The notes: generated by a model not told the origin, from the letters alone. A DNA stretch of 32,985 nucleotides from Myxococcales bacterium (GCA_002728755.1 PBVT01000012.1:1-32985), one strand, 5' to 3'; positions 16,929 to 25,491 are shown, counted from the first letter of the stretch. Numbers and translations: made by a program.

Positions 16929-16988
16929 GGCAGACACCCGCTATCACAGCCGGCTCCTGAATCTCAAGGTACAACACAAAATTTCGCC

Positions 16989-17010
16989 CACGCGCGCGTA
17001 AGAGCGCGTG
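16989..17010. repeat. GC-rich inverted repeat in the divergent kinase/isoprenoid intergenic region
   Basis: CACGCGC at 16989-16995 and GCGCGTG at 17004-17010 form a perfect 7-bp dyad with an 8-nt centre. It sits in the 190-bp gap between the divergently transcribed isoprenoid operon and the kinase gene, where a shared operator could lie. There is no T-run, so it is not a terminator. Confidence 0.4.
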
Positions 17011-17018
17011 TGAAACAC

Positions 17019-17048
17019 CTGGCACGAAATAGGCTCCAACTATTTAAT
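17019..17048 (+). promoter_or_regulatory. Possible sigma70-like promoter for the Ser/Thr kinase
   Basis: CTGGCA at 17019-17024 (4 of 6 bases of the -35 consensus) and TTTAAT at 17043-17048 (5 of 6 of the -10) are 18 bp apart in an AT-rich stretch. This would give a leader of about 60 nt before the GTG at 17118. The overlapping TGGCAC-N7-GGC could instead be a poor sigma54 site. Confidence 0.35.
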
Positions 17049-17117
17049 TTTAGAAGTTTTTTTGACCAAGCCCCGACCGTAGGCGAGCATGATGACGTAG
17101 CTGGTGGAGGATTCGTT

Positions 17118-18368
17118 GTGTCTACGGACATGAAACAGCTTGGCCCGTATCAAATTCTGGAACGCATTGGTTCTGGTGGTATGGCGACTGTCTATCGCGC
17201 TGAGATGATGACGAATGATGGCGTGAAGAAGTCCGTAGCCTTGAAAATTCTGCATCCGCATCTGGCGGAAGAAGAGTCGTTTGTGCGCATGTTCCTGAAG
17301 GAATGTGAGCTGGCTGTGGATCTACGCCACGAGAATATTATCAGCCCGTTCGACTTTGGTGAGATCGGTGGCCGGTACTATATGGCCATGGAATATTACC
17401 GCGGTCTGAATATGCGGATGATCCTGGATACTCTGGAGAAACAAAACCTCAACCTCTCCCTGTCGAGTGGAATCTATATTCTTTCCGAGGTTCTCCTCGG
17501 CTTACGATATGCCCACCGATTTACGGACCGTGAGGGTAGGGTGCGGGAAGTCATACATCGCGATGTGAGTCCGCAGAATATACTTGTGACGACCGATGGC
17601 GATGTCCGTCTCATCGATTTTGGTATTGCCAAAATCATGGGGGAGACCGGGTTTACTGATGTTGGAACCATTAAGGGGAAACTTCAGTATATGAGCCCCG
17701 AACAGGCGGGCGGTAAGGACATCGATCGCCGCACCGATCTCTATGCATTGAGTGTGGTAGCCCACGAGGTCTTTACTGGCGAGATGCTGTTTCCGGCACG
17801 CCAGCCAACACGAGTCCTACGCCAGATTCAATTGGGTGATTTCCGCTTCTCCGAAGAATTCTATGTGTTGCCGTCTCGTCTGCAACGGACCATGCGACGG
17901 TCCTTAGGCCGGAATCCCAACAAACGTCATGAAGACGCGAAGTCCTTCCGGAGTGATTTGTTGACGGTCGCTCGGCGCGACCTGTCGGAATACGTCCCCC
18001 AGAAGACACGCAAAGAATTGGGGATGCTGATCCGCTCCTTGATCGAGCCGGTAGAAGCGGGTGACGAAGAGATCCGACTTCCTACTGCGCTGGTGGAGTC
18101 CAACGTCTCCGAAGGCCACGGTGTGGAGTCGAGCGTATCGACCGATCGGGATCCTTTCTGGCCACGAATTTTCGTCTATGGCTGTGTGGCTCTCGTTGGG
18201 CTGGCCCTGCTATTCGAGATCTTCGGTGTGGATATTCGTCCCGAGCAGGCCGAGCCCACCTCCAACGCTCGTGTTGTTGGTAAGGTGAACCCTGCACCGC
18301 AGCGAATGCGGGATCGTCGGGTCGTGCCGGCGGAAAAGCCCGCACGAAAGAAAGTTATCCTGCCCTGA
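17118..18368 (+). CDS. Eukaryotic-type serine/threonine protein kinase with C-terminal membrane anchor
   Basis: The product is 416 aa from the GTG at 17118, chosen because GGAGG at 17106-17110 sits 7 nt upstream and the kinase domain begins only 8 residues in; the frame is open back to 17010. All Hanks motifs are present: glycine loop 'IGSGGMATVY' (residues 17-26), ATP-binding K43 in 'VALKIL', catalytic D149 in 'IHRDVSPQNIL', D167 in 'DFGIAK', and 'GKLQYMSPEQ' with an activation loop containing Thr and Ser. One transmembrane helix lies near residues 350-370 ('GCVALVGLALLF'), followed by a basic, Pro-rich tail of about 45 residues predicted outside the membrane. No PASTA or other sensor domain is visible. 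'HRDVSPQN' is the usual form in Myxococcota kinases. Its substrates are not indicated. Confidence 0.92.
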   Translation: MSTDMKQLGPYQILERIGSGGMATVYRAEMMTNDGVKKSVALKILHPHLAEEESFVRMFLKECELAVDLRHENIISPFDFGEIGGRYYMAMEYYRGLNMRMILDTLEKQNLNLSLSSGIYILSEVLLGLRYAHRFTDREGRVREVIHRDVSPQNILVTTDGDVRLIDFGIAKIMGETGFTDVGTIKGKLQYMSPEQAGGKDIDRRTDLYALSVVAHEVFTGEMLFPARQPTRVLRQIQLGDFRFSEEFYVLPSRLQRTMRRSLGRNPNKRHEDAKSFRSDLLTVARRDLSEYVPQKTRKELGMLIRSLIEPVEAGDEEIRLPTALVESNVSEGHGVESSVSTDRDPFWPRIFVYGCVALVGLALLFEIFGVDIRPEQAEPTSNARVVGKVNPAPQRMRDRRVVPAEKPARKKVILP

Positions 18369-18374
18369 GTTCAT

Positions 18375-19949
18375 TCACTCGGAGTCCCACCAGACGGGGG
18401 TACAATCACGCGTTTCGGTGAGCTCGTTTTTCTGAGTTAAGACCTCTTCGATCTTTAGCAGGCCCCCGGGGCTCTGTTTGCAGCGTGCCTTTTCCAGATA
18501 TTCTTTCATGCCGGCGTAGTCGGGGTCACCGCGGTAGGGGTGTTGGCAGCCGGTAGCCAGGACAACTGTTTTCGTTTTGTCCTTCATACCACTGCAGCTG
18601 GCGGCTCCACTATAGCGTAGGTGCGATACGGTCAGATGGATGGAGTAGTATTCCTTCTCCCTGGGTTGCGCGAGAATCCACTCCCAGGCGGTGCAGCGTG
18701 CAGGTTGGCATACGAGGCGGCGAATGATGGTCGGAACGCATTTGCCATTGCGTTCGGTACAGCGGCCCTCCCGAGAACAGGCCAAGGAGTTCTTGCAGGC
18801 GTCCTCTTGATAGGGGCAGGTTTTACAGGTGGGGAACCAGGCGTGGGAACCCCAACGTCTCGATGGACAGCAATGGGCTTCCTCGGCACAACCTTTGGTG
18901 TTCTCGCAGAAACCAACCTTCGTTGCCATGCAGTCGCCGCCTTCGGCGCCGCAAAGACCAAACTGGCTACAGATGGAACCCTTCTGACAATCCGCATCGT
19001 TGGAGGCTCGACATTCCCCGCCAAAGGCGGTGCATTTGCCGAAATCTCGGCAGGGATTCACTCCTTCGCTACCACGGGGAGCGTCGCATTCGTTGGACTC
19101 TTTGGCTCCAAAGGTACAACGATGCGGGATATAGGTGCATTTTCCGAAACGCCTGCAAGCCGCCGAATCCGCGCAATGCTCTTTGCTTCCGGGAAGGCAT
19201 AGGCCACAGCCTTTGTCCCGGTCCCCATTTTCACAATTACTGATTGTGCCCAGAGGGCCTAGATACCCTTGCATCCCCCGATCCTTGAAGAGCGACTCTC
19301 CCCAGCTCCAGGCGAGGGCGTTGAGGTTGATATCCGACGCATTGACAGGGGTGATCTCGTCGGTGCGATCCTGGGCAATCAAGTGCGCCCCGGCGTCGCT
19401 CTCTTCTACACGAAGATCGAAGAAGAGCTCATCGACCGGCGGCACCTTCTCCTGGGCGTCTCTCAGAACTACAATGTAGCTACAAAATCCGAGGTCCTTG
19501 CAGGCCGCTCGTTGCTGGCAGGCCTTGTGGCCACCACGCTCCTCGTCAGAAGTGCATACCTCGGGTTCGGCACAGGCCTGGTAACCGGCGAAGGTGGTTT
19601 CTCTAGCCTGAAACCGAGCGCTCCACTTGCCGTGTTCTATCCAGAAGTGAAAGGGTCTATCCTTGTATTCCAGGGCATCGTATTTTTTGTTGTTCCCGAT
19701 TGGCCCCCAGATGCATCGTTCGTTTTTACACTGAAAATACGTTGGGCAGGCACGGCCGGTACCGCAGAGGGATTTTGTATTCGCGGTTTCGGTTGAACCA
19801 ACGTCCGTTGCAGGGGAGGATGTTGTTTCAATGGCTTTTGCCGTGGTCGCCGTTTGGCTGGGTTGGTCCGGTGGGTTCGGTTTGTTTTTCGAACAGGCGA
19901 AACCCAGCAATACGACCAGGAAGATAACGATGGGGAGTCTTCGGTTCAT
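18375..19949 (-). CDS. Cys-rich repeat lipoprotein, function unknown
   Basis: The product is 524 aa. The N-terminus 'MNRRLPIVIFLVVLLGFAC' is a lipoprotein signal with C19 as the modified residue, followed by a Pro/Thr/Ser linker. From about residue 60 onward the protein is built of Cys motifs of the form C-x2-F/L-G-x-C, for example 'CKDLGFCSY', 'CRRFGKCTY', 'CRDFGKCTAFGGEC', 'CSQFGLCGAEGGDC' and 'CSREGRCTERNGKC', spaced about 30-45 residues apart. I do not recognise the whole protein; such repeat lipoproteins are frequent in Myxococcota. Disulfides in the periplasm or at the surface are probable. The ATG overlaps the stop of the preceding gene (ATGA). Its stop is only 6 bp from the convergent kinase stop. 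It is the last gene of the sppA operon. Confidence 0.75.
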   Translation of the reverse strand: MNRRLPIVIFLVVLLGFACSKNKPNPPDQPSQTATTAKAIETTSSPATDVGSTETANTKSLCGTGRACPTYFQCKNERCIWGPIGNNKKYDALEYKDRPFHFWIEHGKWSARFQARETTFAGYQACAEPEVCTSDEERGGHKACQQRAACKDLGFCSYIVVLRDAQEKVPPVDELFFDLRVEESDAGAHLIAQDRTDEITPVNASDINLNALAWSWGESLFKDRGMQGYLGPLGTISNCENGDRDKGCGLCLPGSKEHCADSAACRRFGKCTYIPHRCTFGAKESNECDAPRGSEGVNPCRDFGKCTAFGGECRASNDADCQKGSICSQFGLCGAEGGDCMATKVGFCENTKGCAEEAHCCPSRRWGSHAWFPTCKTCPYQEDACKNSLACSREGRCTERNGKCVPTIIRRLVCQPARCTAWEWILAQPREKEYYSIHLTVSHLRYSGAASCSGMKDKTKTVVLATGCQHPYRGDPDYAGMKEYLEKARCKQSPGGLLKIEEVLTQKNELTETRDCTPVWWDSE

Positions 19950-20620
19950 TCGTCTACGGGTACTCGTCTGGCTTCTTCCTCGAGGGCTTTCAGGTCGATG
20001 TCACCCATATATTCCAGGTCTTCCTCGGAACGGCGAATGGGAACGAATCGCCCCGTCTCGGAACAGATCTCTACCCAGCCCAGGCGACGTAAAACCAGCC
20101 AACAAAGGAACATCGCCAGGACCATGCTCAAGGCCTGGGTCAGAAAAACGGCCTCTGCGGGGATCTTGGCCCGTGCGATGCGTGGACCTACCCGTGTGAT
20201 GACAAGGCCTCGTTCGGCGCGCCATTTGGCGTAGGGAAACCATCCTTCGGAGATGGCTTCCGCCTTTTCCGATTGTTCGATCATGGTCTGTCCGCTGGCG
20301 CTCTCCTGTGCGATGGGATCTCCCATGCGATCGAAGACGCGTTTGGCGATGCGGTGCTCCCCAGCCTGCATGCCCATCCAGCCCATCAGGCCAACCGTTA
20401 CACAGGTCGCGGATAACCACCGGGCGAAATGAATGCGGCGTACCAGGGCAACGAAAAGGAGCAGAGACCCCCCAAAAAGTCCGATAAGAACTGCGTCGAG
20501 AAAGAGGAGCTGCACGAATCGTCCGACGTAGGCGTAGCTATAGCCCAGGAGAAAGCCAATAAGAGCACCCAGCAGGGGCATAAAGACCGCTTCCTGACCT
20601 TGGCTTTTGGTAGCGGTCAT
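19946..20620 (-). CDS. Inner-membrane protein, function unknown
   Basis: The product is 224 aa. Hydrophobic segments at about residues 13-32, 35-60, 68-85 and 137-155 predict three or four transmembrane helices. A soluble segment of about 50 residues lies between the third and fourth, and a charged tail of about 60 residues ends in 'EEEARRVPVDE'. No conserved family motif was recognised. The ATG overlaps the sppA stop (ATGA) and its own stop overlaps the lipoprotein start (ATGA), so it is translationally coupled on both sides. A role with SppA or in envelope maintenance is suggested by context alone. Confidence 0.7.
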   Translation of the reverse strand: MTATKSQGQEAVFMPLLGALIGFLLGYSYAYVGRFVQLLFLDAVLIGLFGGSLLLFVALVRRIHFARWLSATCVTVGLMGWMGMQAGEHRIAKRVFDRMGDPIAQESASGQTMIEQSEKAEAISEGWFPYAKWRAERGLVITRVGPRIARAKIPAEAVFLTQALSMVLAMFLCWLVLRRLGWVEICSETGRFVPIRRSEEDLEYMGDIDLKALEEEARRVPVDE

Positions 20621-23091
20621 TGAATGGCCTTCAGATAGGACTGGAACATGGGGAGTCGTGCGAGGGGGACACCTGGCTCTACGAACGCAAAACGGCTCAG
20701 GCCATCGAGTTGGAACAACTCCAGCAGCGGTTCCAGAACCGGGTTCGTGTGGGGCCCTTTGGTCTCAAGGCTGGTCGAAACGTTTCCAAAAACTCCCTTT
20801 TGCCCCTGAAGGCGTTTGAGAGCGATCGGAGTGTTGGCGTCGATACCAGCCTTTTTTCGTAATAGCGCCAGAGCGTGCGGTAGGCCGTCTACACTATCGA
20901 TGAGTTTATGATCAAGGGCATCGTTTCCTGTCCAGACCCGGCCACGACATAGGGGCTCAACTTTGGCGTAGTCCTGCTTTCGAGCGTTCGCGACACGATC
21001 TACGAAGGCTTTATAGTGGAAGGCCAGCTTCGTCTTTAATGCCTCTTGTTCGTCATCGGTCCAGGGACGATCAACGCTAAACAGGCCTGCATGTTTTCCA
21101 CGCGTCAGGGGAGTGACGGGCAATCCGATGGAATCGGTCATTTTACGAAGCACCGGCTTCATAGCGAAGATCCCAACGGAGCCGGTGAGTGTGTACGGGG
21201 TGGCCACGATGGGGATATCCGGGTCGAGAGATACCAGATATCCACCAGAAGCGGCGACGGAGCCCATGGATACGACCACCGGCTTACGTTTCGCAACCTT
21301 TGTGACCGCTCGAGCGATGGTTTCACTCGCCAGCACATCACCACCCGGCGAGACCACCCGAATCAGGACCCCACGATAGGGAGCACGGGCTGCCATCTCG
21401 AGGGCTTTGACAACATCTTTCTCCCCGCTATCCGATTGTTCGATACCAGGGAAATTCTGGGCACGTCCGCGGACGATATCACCCGAGATGGTCACAAGAG
21501 CGAGTTGCTCTGTACTCCCCCAGCGGCTTCGATCCGCGCGATAGGCTCTTTTGAGTTTCCGAAGTTTAAGTTTGGGGAGGTTGGTCTTCTTTGCGACGAG
21601 CTCTCGAAGAGACGCATGGCTATAGAGCGTATCCACAAGACCCGCTTTTTTGGCTTCGCTCGCCAATAACGGCCCCTTATCCAGCAGCGCCTCTGCCTTT
21701 TTCTGGTCCGCTCCGAGCTTCTTTGCGACCGCGTCGAGGAGACCGCTATAGAGAACATCCAGGATGCGATTCTGGGCCTCTAGAAAGGGCCCCGACGGTT
21801 TATCCCGGGTTAGCATCTCTGGAAAGGATTTGTATTCGGCGTGTCGAACAAATTGGAAGCGGATGCCGAGCTTGTCGAGGGCCGGTGCCAAAAAACGGAG
21901 CGGTTTATACAGGCCCGCGATCATGACGCCGCCCGCTTCATCCATGAGCACATGATCAGCCTGTGTGCTGAGCAATAGGCCGGGCGCTCCGATTGTACGC
22001 GCCACAACAATGGTCTCGATCTTACGCGCGCGGCATGTCTCGAAGAGGGCGGCCAACTCGACGGCTTGGGACCATTGAAGCGGTCCTTCACCCACTTGAA
22101 GTACAAGGGCTCGTGTTTCAGGTTCATCCAGAGCATTGATGATGGCCGCGACATTTTCGCTGAAACTGGGCTTCACCTGGCCAAAAAATCCCGGGGTAGG
22201 GGCTTCTGACGTAATGGTGCCCACATCGACCAGCAGCGCAGTGGGCGCGGGTCCGGAGACAACAGGGCCAGGATAGGACCCGAACACGGTTCGGATACCA
22301 GCAAAGCTGTCCCCTGTGTCGAGAGGTTGCCCATAGTACATTTCATAATGTCCGGCGGACCCAAAGGGCAGGGATAGCCGCACCAGACCTGTGAGTTCCC
22401 GTGTGGTCTGGGTGGGGTTATCAATCGTAACGCCCACGTCGACCAACGCTCCCCGAAAGAGGGCGAGACGCAGTGCACCACTTACCGATGCCAGCTCCGA
22501 GCCGTCTTCGAATGTTCCCAGCACATGGGCTTCCAGCCATTCAACGCCCGGACGAATTCCCAGGCCAGCGAGGATGACCGGGTTGTCGTGCGCGGTAGCG
22601 ACGATGTCCTGGAGCCCAAGATAGAGGCGACCGGAGCGTCCCAGATGACGCAACATGGACATGTCTAGAGTGGTCGAATCCTCCACGCCGAAATCTTTTC
22701 GTAGAGCGAGTCCAAACTCATTCGGTCCTTGTGTTTGACCAAATCCAATGGCGCCCGCCCAATCGAAGGTGTCGCCATCGGTTTTGAAACCGCTGATATC
22801 CAGTCCAAAGCCCATCCCACGAGGGAGTTTGGCCTGGGCGGTCCATCCAAAACGTTGGAGCTGGTATTGGTCATCCAGCGGAGCGAAGCCGAAATCGAAT
22901 ACCGTCGTTTCCGAGCGAGTTCGACCTAAGCCTCCAGGGTGAATACGCAGGCTTTGGGGCGAGTCCACAAGGGTCGGTAGATCGCCGGGATGGTCCAGGG
23001 GCGATGCCGATAGACCGGTTGCCGGAACGAGCCATAGGCTTGTGCTGCACAATAGAAGAAGCCATCGCGCAGCGAGCAGAGATCGCGTCAT
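20617..23091 (-). CDS. sppA: SppA-type signal peptide peptidase (S49) with extra N-terminal beta-rich domain
   Basis: The product is 824 aa with an N-terminal signal peptide ('RWLLLLCSTSLWLVPATG'). Residues about 260-820 are a tandem two-domain S49 peptidase of the long SppA type: the general-base Lys K421 is in 'HAEYKSFPEML' of the first half and nucleophile S615 in 'GSVAASGGYLV' of the second. The spacing of 194 residues compares with about 200 in E. coli SppA. It cleaves remnant signal peptides or membrane-associated peptides. Residues about 45-260 have no place in ordinary SppA (about 600 aa): they alternate in beta-barrel style ('LPRGMGFGLDISGF', 'NEFGLALRKDFGV', 'GRLYLGLQDI', 'HYEMYYGQPLDTG'), suggesting a fused outer-membrane-like domain. 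It lies 12 bp after the small Cys-rich gene and is coupled to the next gene. Confidence 0.88.
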   Translation of the reverse strand: MTRSLLAARWLLLLCSTSLWLVPATGLSASPLDHPGDLPTLVDSPQSLRIHPGGLGRTRSETTVFDFGFAPLDDQYQLQRFGWTAQAKLPRGMGFGLDISGFKTDGDTFDWAGAIGFGQTQGPNEFGLALRKDFGVEDSTTLDMSMLRHLGRSGRLYLGLQDIVATAHDNPVILAGLGIRPGVEWLEAHVLGTFEDGSELASVSGALRLALFRGALVDVGVTIDNPTQTTRELTGLVRLSLPFGSAGHYEMYYGQPLDTGDSFAGIRTVFGSYPGPVVSGPAPTALLVDVGTITSEAPTPGFFGQVKPSFSENVAAIINALDEPETRALVLQVGEGPLQWSQAVELAALFETCRARKIETIVVARTIGAPGLLLSTQADHVLMDEAGGVMIAGLYKPLRFLAPALDKLGIRFQFVRHAEYKSFPEMLTRDKPSGPFLEAQNRILDVLYSGLLDAVAKKLGADQKKAEALLDKGPLLASEAKKAGLVDTLYSHASLRELVAKKTNLPKLKLRKLKRAYRADRSRWGSTEQLALVTISGDIVRGRAQNFPGIEQSDSGEKDVVKALEMAARAPYRGVLIRVVSPGGDVLASETIARAVTKVAKRKPVVVSMGSVAASGGYLVSLDPDIPIVATPYTLTGSVGIFAMKPVLRKMTDSIGLPVTPLTRGKHAGLFSVDRPWTDDEQEALKTKLAFHYKAFVDRVANARKQDYAKVEPLCRGRVWTGNDALDHKLIDSVDGLPHALALLRKKAGIDANTPIALKRLQGQKGVFGNVSTSLETKGPHTNPVLEPLLELFQLDGLSRFAFVEPGVPLARLPMFQSYLKAIQ

Positions 23092-23103
23092 GACGAAGAT
23101 CTA

Positions 23104-23598
23104 TTAGAGCATAGGAGCGCGGAAGACATTCGATTTGCCTCCACCGCAGCTGCCCTTTTTCGCGGCGCCACCGCAACCACCACAACCGGAAGCAGGTTTC
23201 GGATTGCTGGCCTTCCCGGCCATCTGCGCCTTGAGGGCCGATGTCAGTAAGCCGATGGATTTCGGGGTACCTTTGGCTTCAAATTGGATGCCATTGGTCA
23301 TTTTCTTGGTTTTGAACTTCAGGCCGTCGACCCGAAATACGCAGCGATCGGACTTACACTTTGCACAGGGCTTTTTGCCAGCGTTGTAGGCCTTCACCTT
23401 GCCATCAAACTTGGCCTGCAATTTCTTTGTAGCGTCGACTCCGTCCTTGGTTGTGAATTGAAAGGACACGGCATCTTTCGATTGCTTTACCATGGTGACG
23501 GTTTTCTTAACCTTCGGCCCTTTATCTCCGGGGCAGGCCAATACGACATGGGGTGCCATGAAAAGACAGAGACTCACAATCAGAAATAGGCGCTTCAT
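23104..23598 (-). CDS. Small secreted Cys/Gly-rich protein, function unknown
   Basis: The product is 164 aa from the ATG at 23598-23596, preceded by GAGG about 9 nt upstream; the open frame begins 15 codons earlier but without a signal peptide. 'MKRLFLIVSLCLFMAPHVVL' and the following 'ACPGDKG' look like a Sec signal peptide. The centre contains 'KPCAKCKSDRC' and 'VFRVDGLKFKTKKMTNGI', a small basic beta-type domain resembling heavy-metal-associated folds in rhythm only. The C-terminus is 'GCGGCGG' plus 'GSCGGGKS', a potential metal-binding or disulfide cluster. It is the first gene of the four-gene sppA operon. I do not recognise the family. Confidence 0.7.
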   Translation of the reverse strand: MKRLFLIVSLCLFMAPHVVLACPGDKGPKVKKTVTMVKQSKDAVSFQFTTKDGVDATKKLQAKFDGKVKAYNAGKKPCAKCKSDRCVFRVDGLKFKTKKMTNGIQFEAKGTPKSIGLLTSALKAQMAGKASNPKPASGCGGCGGAAKKGSCGGGKSNVFRAPML

Positions 23599-23705
23599 CT
23601 GGACTACCTCGCTGGTAATGTTTGAAGTGCAGTTAAATAGCACTGGAAATTAGGTCCTAGCAAGGAAGTTTCCCTGGAAGACCATAGCAATTGATACCAA
23701 AGCCG

Positions 23706-23734
23706 TTGACACTATGCCATGCTATGGCTAGGTT
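23706..23734 (+). promoter_or_regulatory. Possible promoter with internal dyad upstream of argS
   Basis: A perfect -35 hexamer TTGACA at 23706-23711 is followed after 17 bp by TAGGTT at 23729-23734, a weak -10 (3 of 6). Between them lies the dyad GCCAT-GCT-ATGGC at 23716-23728, placed where a repressor could block polymerase. The predicted leader to the ATG at 23759 is only about 20 nt. Confidence 0.4.
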
Positions 23735-23758
23735 TCGTCGCTCGACCGGAGTGAATTG

Positions 23759-25459
23759 ATGCGCGAACGTGTAGGCCAATTGGTACGTCAGTCCCTCGAA
23801 CGAGCCGTTGAGGCGGGAGAGCTCCCGCCTTTACCAGACGATTACGCGGTTCCCATCGAGAAGCCGCGCAACCCAGAACATGGGGATTCGGCGTCGAATG
23901 TGGCGATGACACTGGCCCGTGTCGCTCGTAAGTCTCCTCGCGACATCGCGGATATCATCGTTCGGCATTTGCCGGAAGACTGTGATTGGATCACCGGCGC
24001 CGAAGTCGCCGGGCCAGGCTTTCTAAACTTTCGATTCGCAGACGACACACTTTTTAATTGTCTACACGCGGTTCGTGATGGCGGTGCGAGTTACGGTCAC
24101 GCCGAGAAAAACGATGGGCCGCGAGTGTTGGTAGAATTTGTCTCGGCCAACCCAACCGGACCATTGCACGTAGGCCATGGTCGTGGCGCGGTCATGGGGG
24201 ATGCTGTCGCGTCCCTTCTGGATGCCGCTGGTTATCAGGTGGAACGTGAATACTACATCAACGATGTAGGAAACCAGATGCAGATGCTCGGACGTAGTCT
24301 GCATGCACGGGTACAGACCCTGATTGGGAATCCCACACCGTTACCAGAAGACGGATACCAGGGAGACTATCTACAGAAAACCGCAGAAGACTTTGTAGCC
24401 CAACATGGAGAGCTCAAGGTGACATTTGAGGATGAAGGACAGCTCTTCATCGATTTCGCCAAGGACTCCATACTGGAAGATATCAAAGCCGATCTGGCGA
24501 ATCTGCGCATCACCTACGACACCTGGTTTCCGGAGCGAACCCTACACGCGAGTCAAAAGGTAGAGGGGGCAGTCAAGCATCTTCAGGATGCCGACATTAT
24601 CTACGAACGAGAGGGGGCGCTGGTCTTTCGTACGACCGACTTTGGTGATGACGACGATCGTGTTGTCGTGCGAACCGATGGTCGCCCGACCTATTTCGCG
24701 GCGGATATCGCCTACCATAAAGATAAGATGGATCGTGGATTTGATACTGCGATCGATGTGTGGGGGGCGGATCATCACGGATATATTCCGCGCGTTCGAG
24801 CCTCTCTACAAGCCCTCGGCTACGATGCCGACAAGCTCGAGGTTCTACTCGTACAATTTGTAAGCCTGGTTCGTGATGGTGAGCAGGTCAAGATGAGTAC
24901 GCGCTCTGGGAAGTTCGAGGAATTGAAGAGCGTAGTGGGGGAATGTGGTGCTGACGCGGTGCGCTTTCTCTTTCTAATGCGGCGGGCGGATAGCCAACAG
25001 GAATTCGATGTGGAAGTGGCGAAAAGCCAGACGATGGAGAACCCTGTGTATTATGTGCAGTATGGCCATGCGCGGGTCTGTAGCATTTTGCGTAAAGCAC
25101 AAGCCGAGGGGATCGAGGTTCCGGAGAAAGCCAGGGATGAGGCCATGCAGGCGTTGACCCTGCCCGAAGAGCGTCAATTGATTCTCGCTTTGACGGAGTA
25201 CCCCTATATCGTGCGGCGCGCAGCGGAAGCTCGCGAGCCCCATCAGATCGCCTTCTATCTCATGGATACCATCAAGGCGTTCCACTCCTATTATACGCGC
25301 TATAAGGGTAGTGAACGCGTGATCTCGGACGACCCCCTCAAGACCGAAGGACGACTCGCCCTTGTGGACGGGATACGTACGGTCATCGCGAACGGCCTGG
25401 GCCTGTTAAAGGTTCACGCACCCGAGCGAATGGCCCAGTCAGAGACGACGAGCGAATAG
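23759..25459 (+). CDS. argS: Arginyl-tRNA synthetase
   Basis: The product is 566 aa from the ATG at 23759, with GGAG at 23748-23751 seven nt upstream; the TTG one codon earlier is not needed. It is a class I aminoacyl-tRNA synthetase that charges tRNA-Arg. The N-terminal domain (residues about 1-100) recognises the tRNA D-loop. 'ANPTGPLHVGHGRGAVMGD' contains the HIGH-type motif (HVGH), 'VEREYYINDVGNQMQ' follows it, and 'KMSTRSG' is the ArgRS form of KMSKS. The C-terminal helical anticodon-binding domain ends with 'NGLGLLKVHAPERM', typical of the family. Length is normal. It stands alone, flanked by minus-strand genes on both sides. Confidence 0.97.
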   Translation: MRERVGQLVRQSLERAVEAGELPPLPDDYAVPIEKPRNPEHGDSASNVAMTLARVARKSPRDIADIIVRHLPEDCDWITGAEVAGPGFLNFRFADDTLFNCLHAVRDGGASYGHAEKNDGPRVLVEFVSANPTGPLHVGHGRGAVMGDAVASLLDAAGYQVEREYYINDVGNQMQMLGRSLHARVQTLIGNPTPLPEDGYQGDYLQKTAEDFVAQHGELKVTFEDEGQLFIDFAKDSILEDIKADLANLRITYDTWFPERTLHASQKVEGAVKHLQDADIIYEREGALVFRTTDFGDDDDRVVVRTDGRPTYFAADIAYHKDKMDRGFDTAIDVWGADHHGYIPRVRASLQALGYDADKLEVLLVQFVSLVRDGEQVKMSTRSGKFEELKSVVGECGADAVRFLFLMRRADSQQEFDVEVAKSQTMENPVYYVQYGHARVCSILRKAQAEGIEVPEKARDEAMQALTLPEERQLILALTEYPYIVRRAAEAREPHQIAFYLMDTIKAFHSYYTRYKGSERVISDDPLKTEGRLALVDGIRTVIANGLGLLKVHAPERMAQSETTSE

Positions 25460-25491
25460 AGTCCAGCCCCGCGGAAACAACAGTGGGGGGC

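Noticed and set aside
17020-17035. Possible sigma54 promoter (TGGCAC, GG-N10-GC) before the kinase
   Set aside because: The -24 element is good but the -12 element lacks TTGCA, and a sigma70-like pair overlaps it, so it is not listed as a feature.
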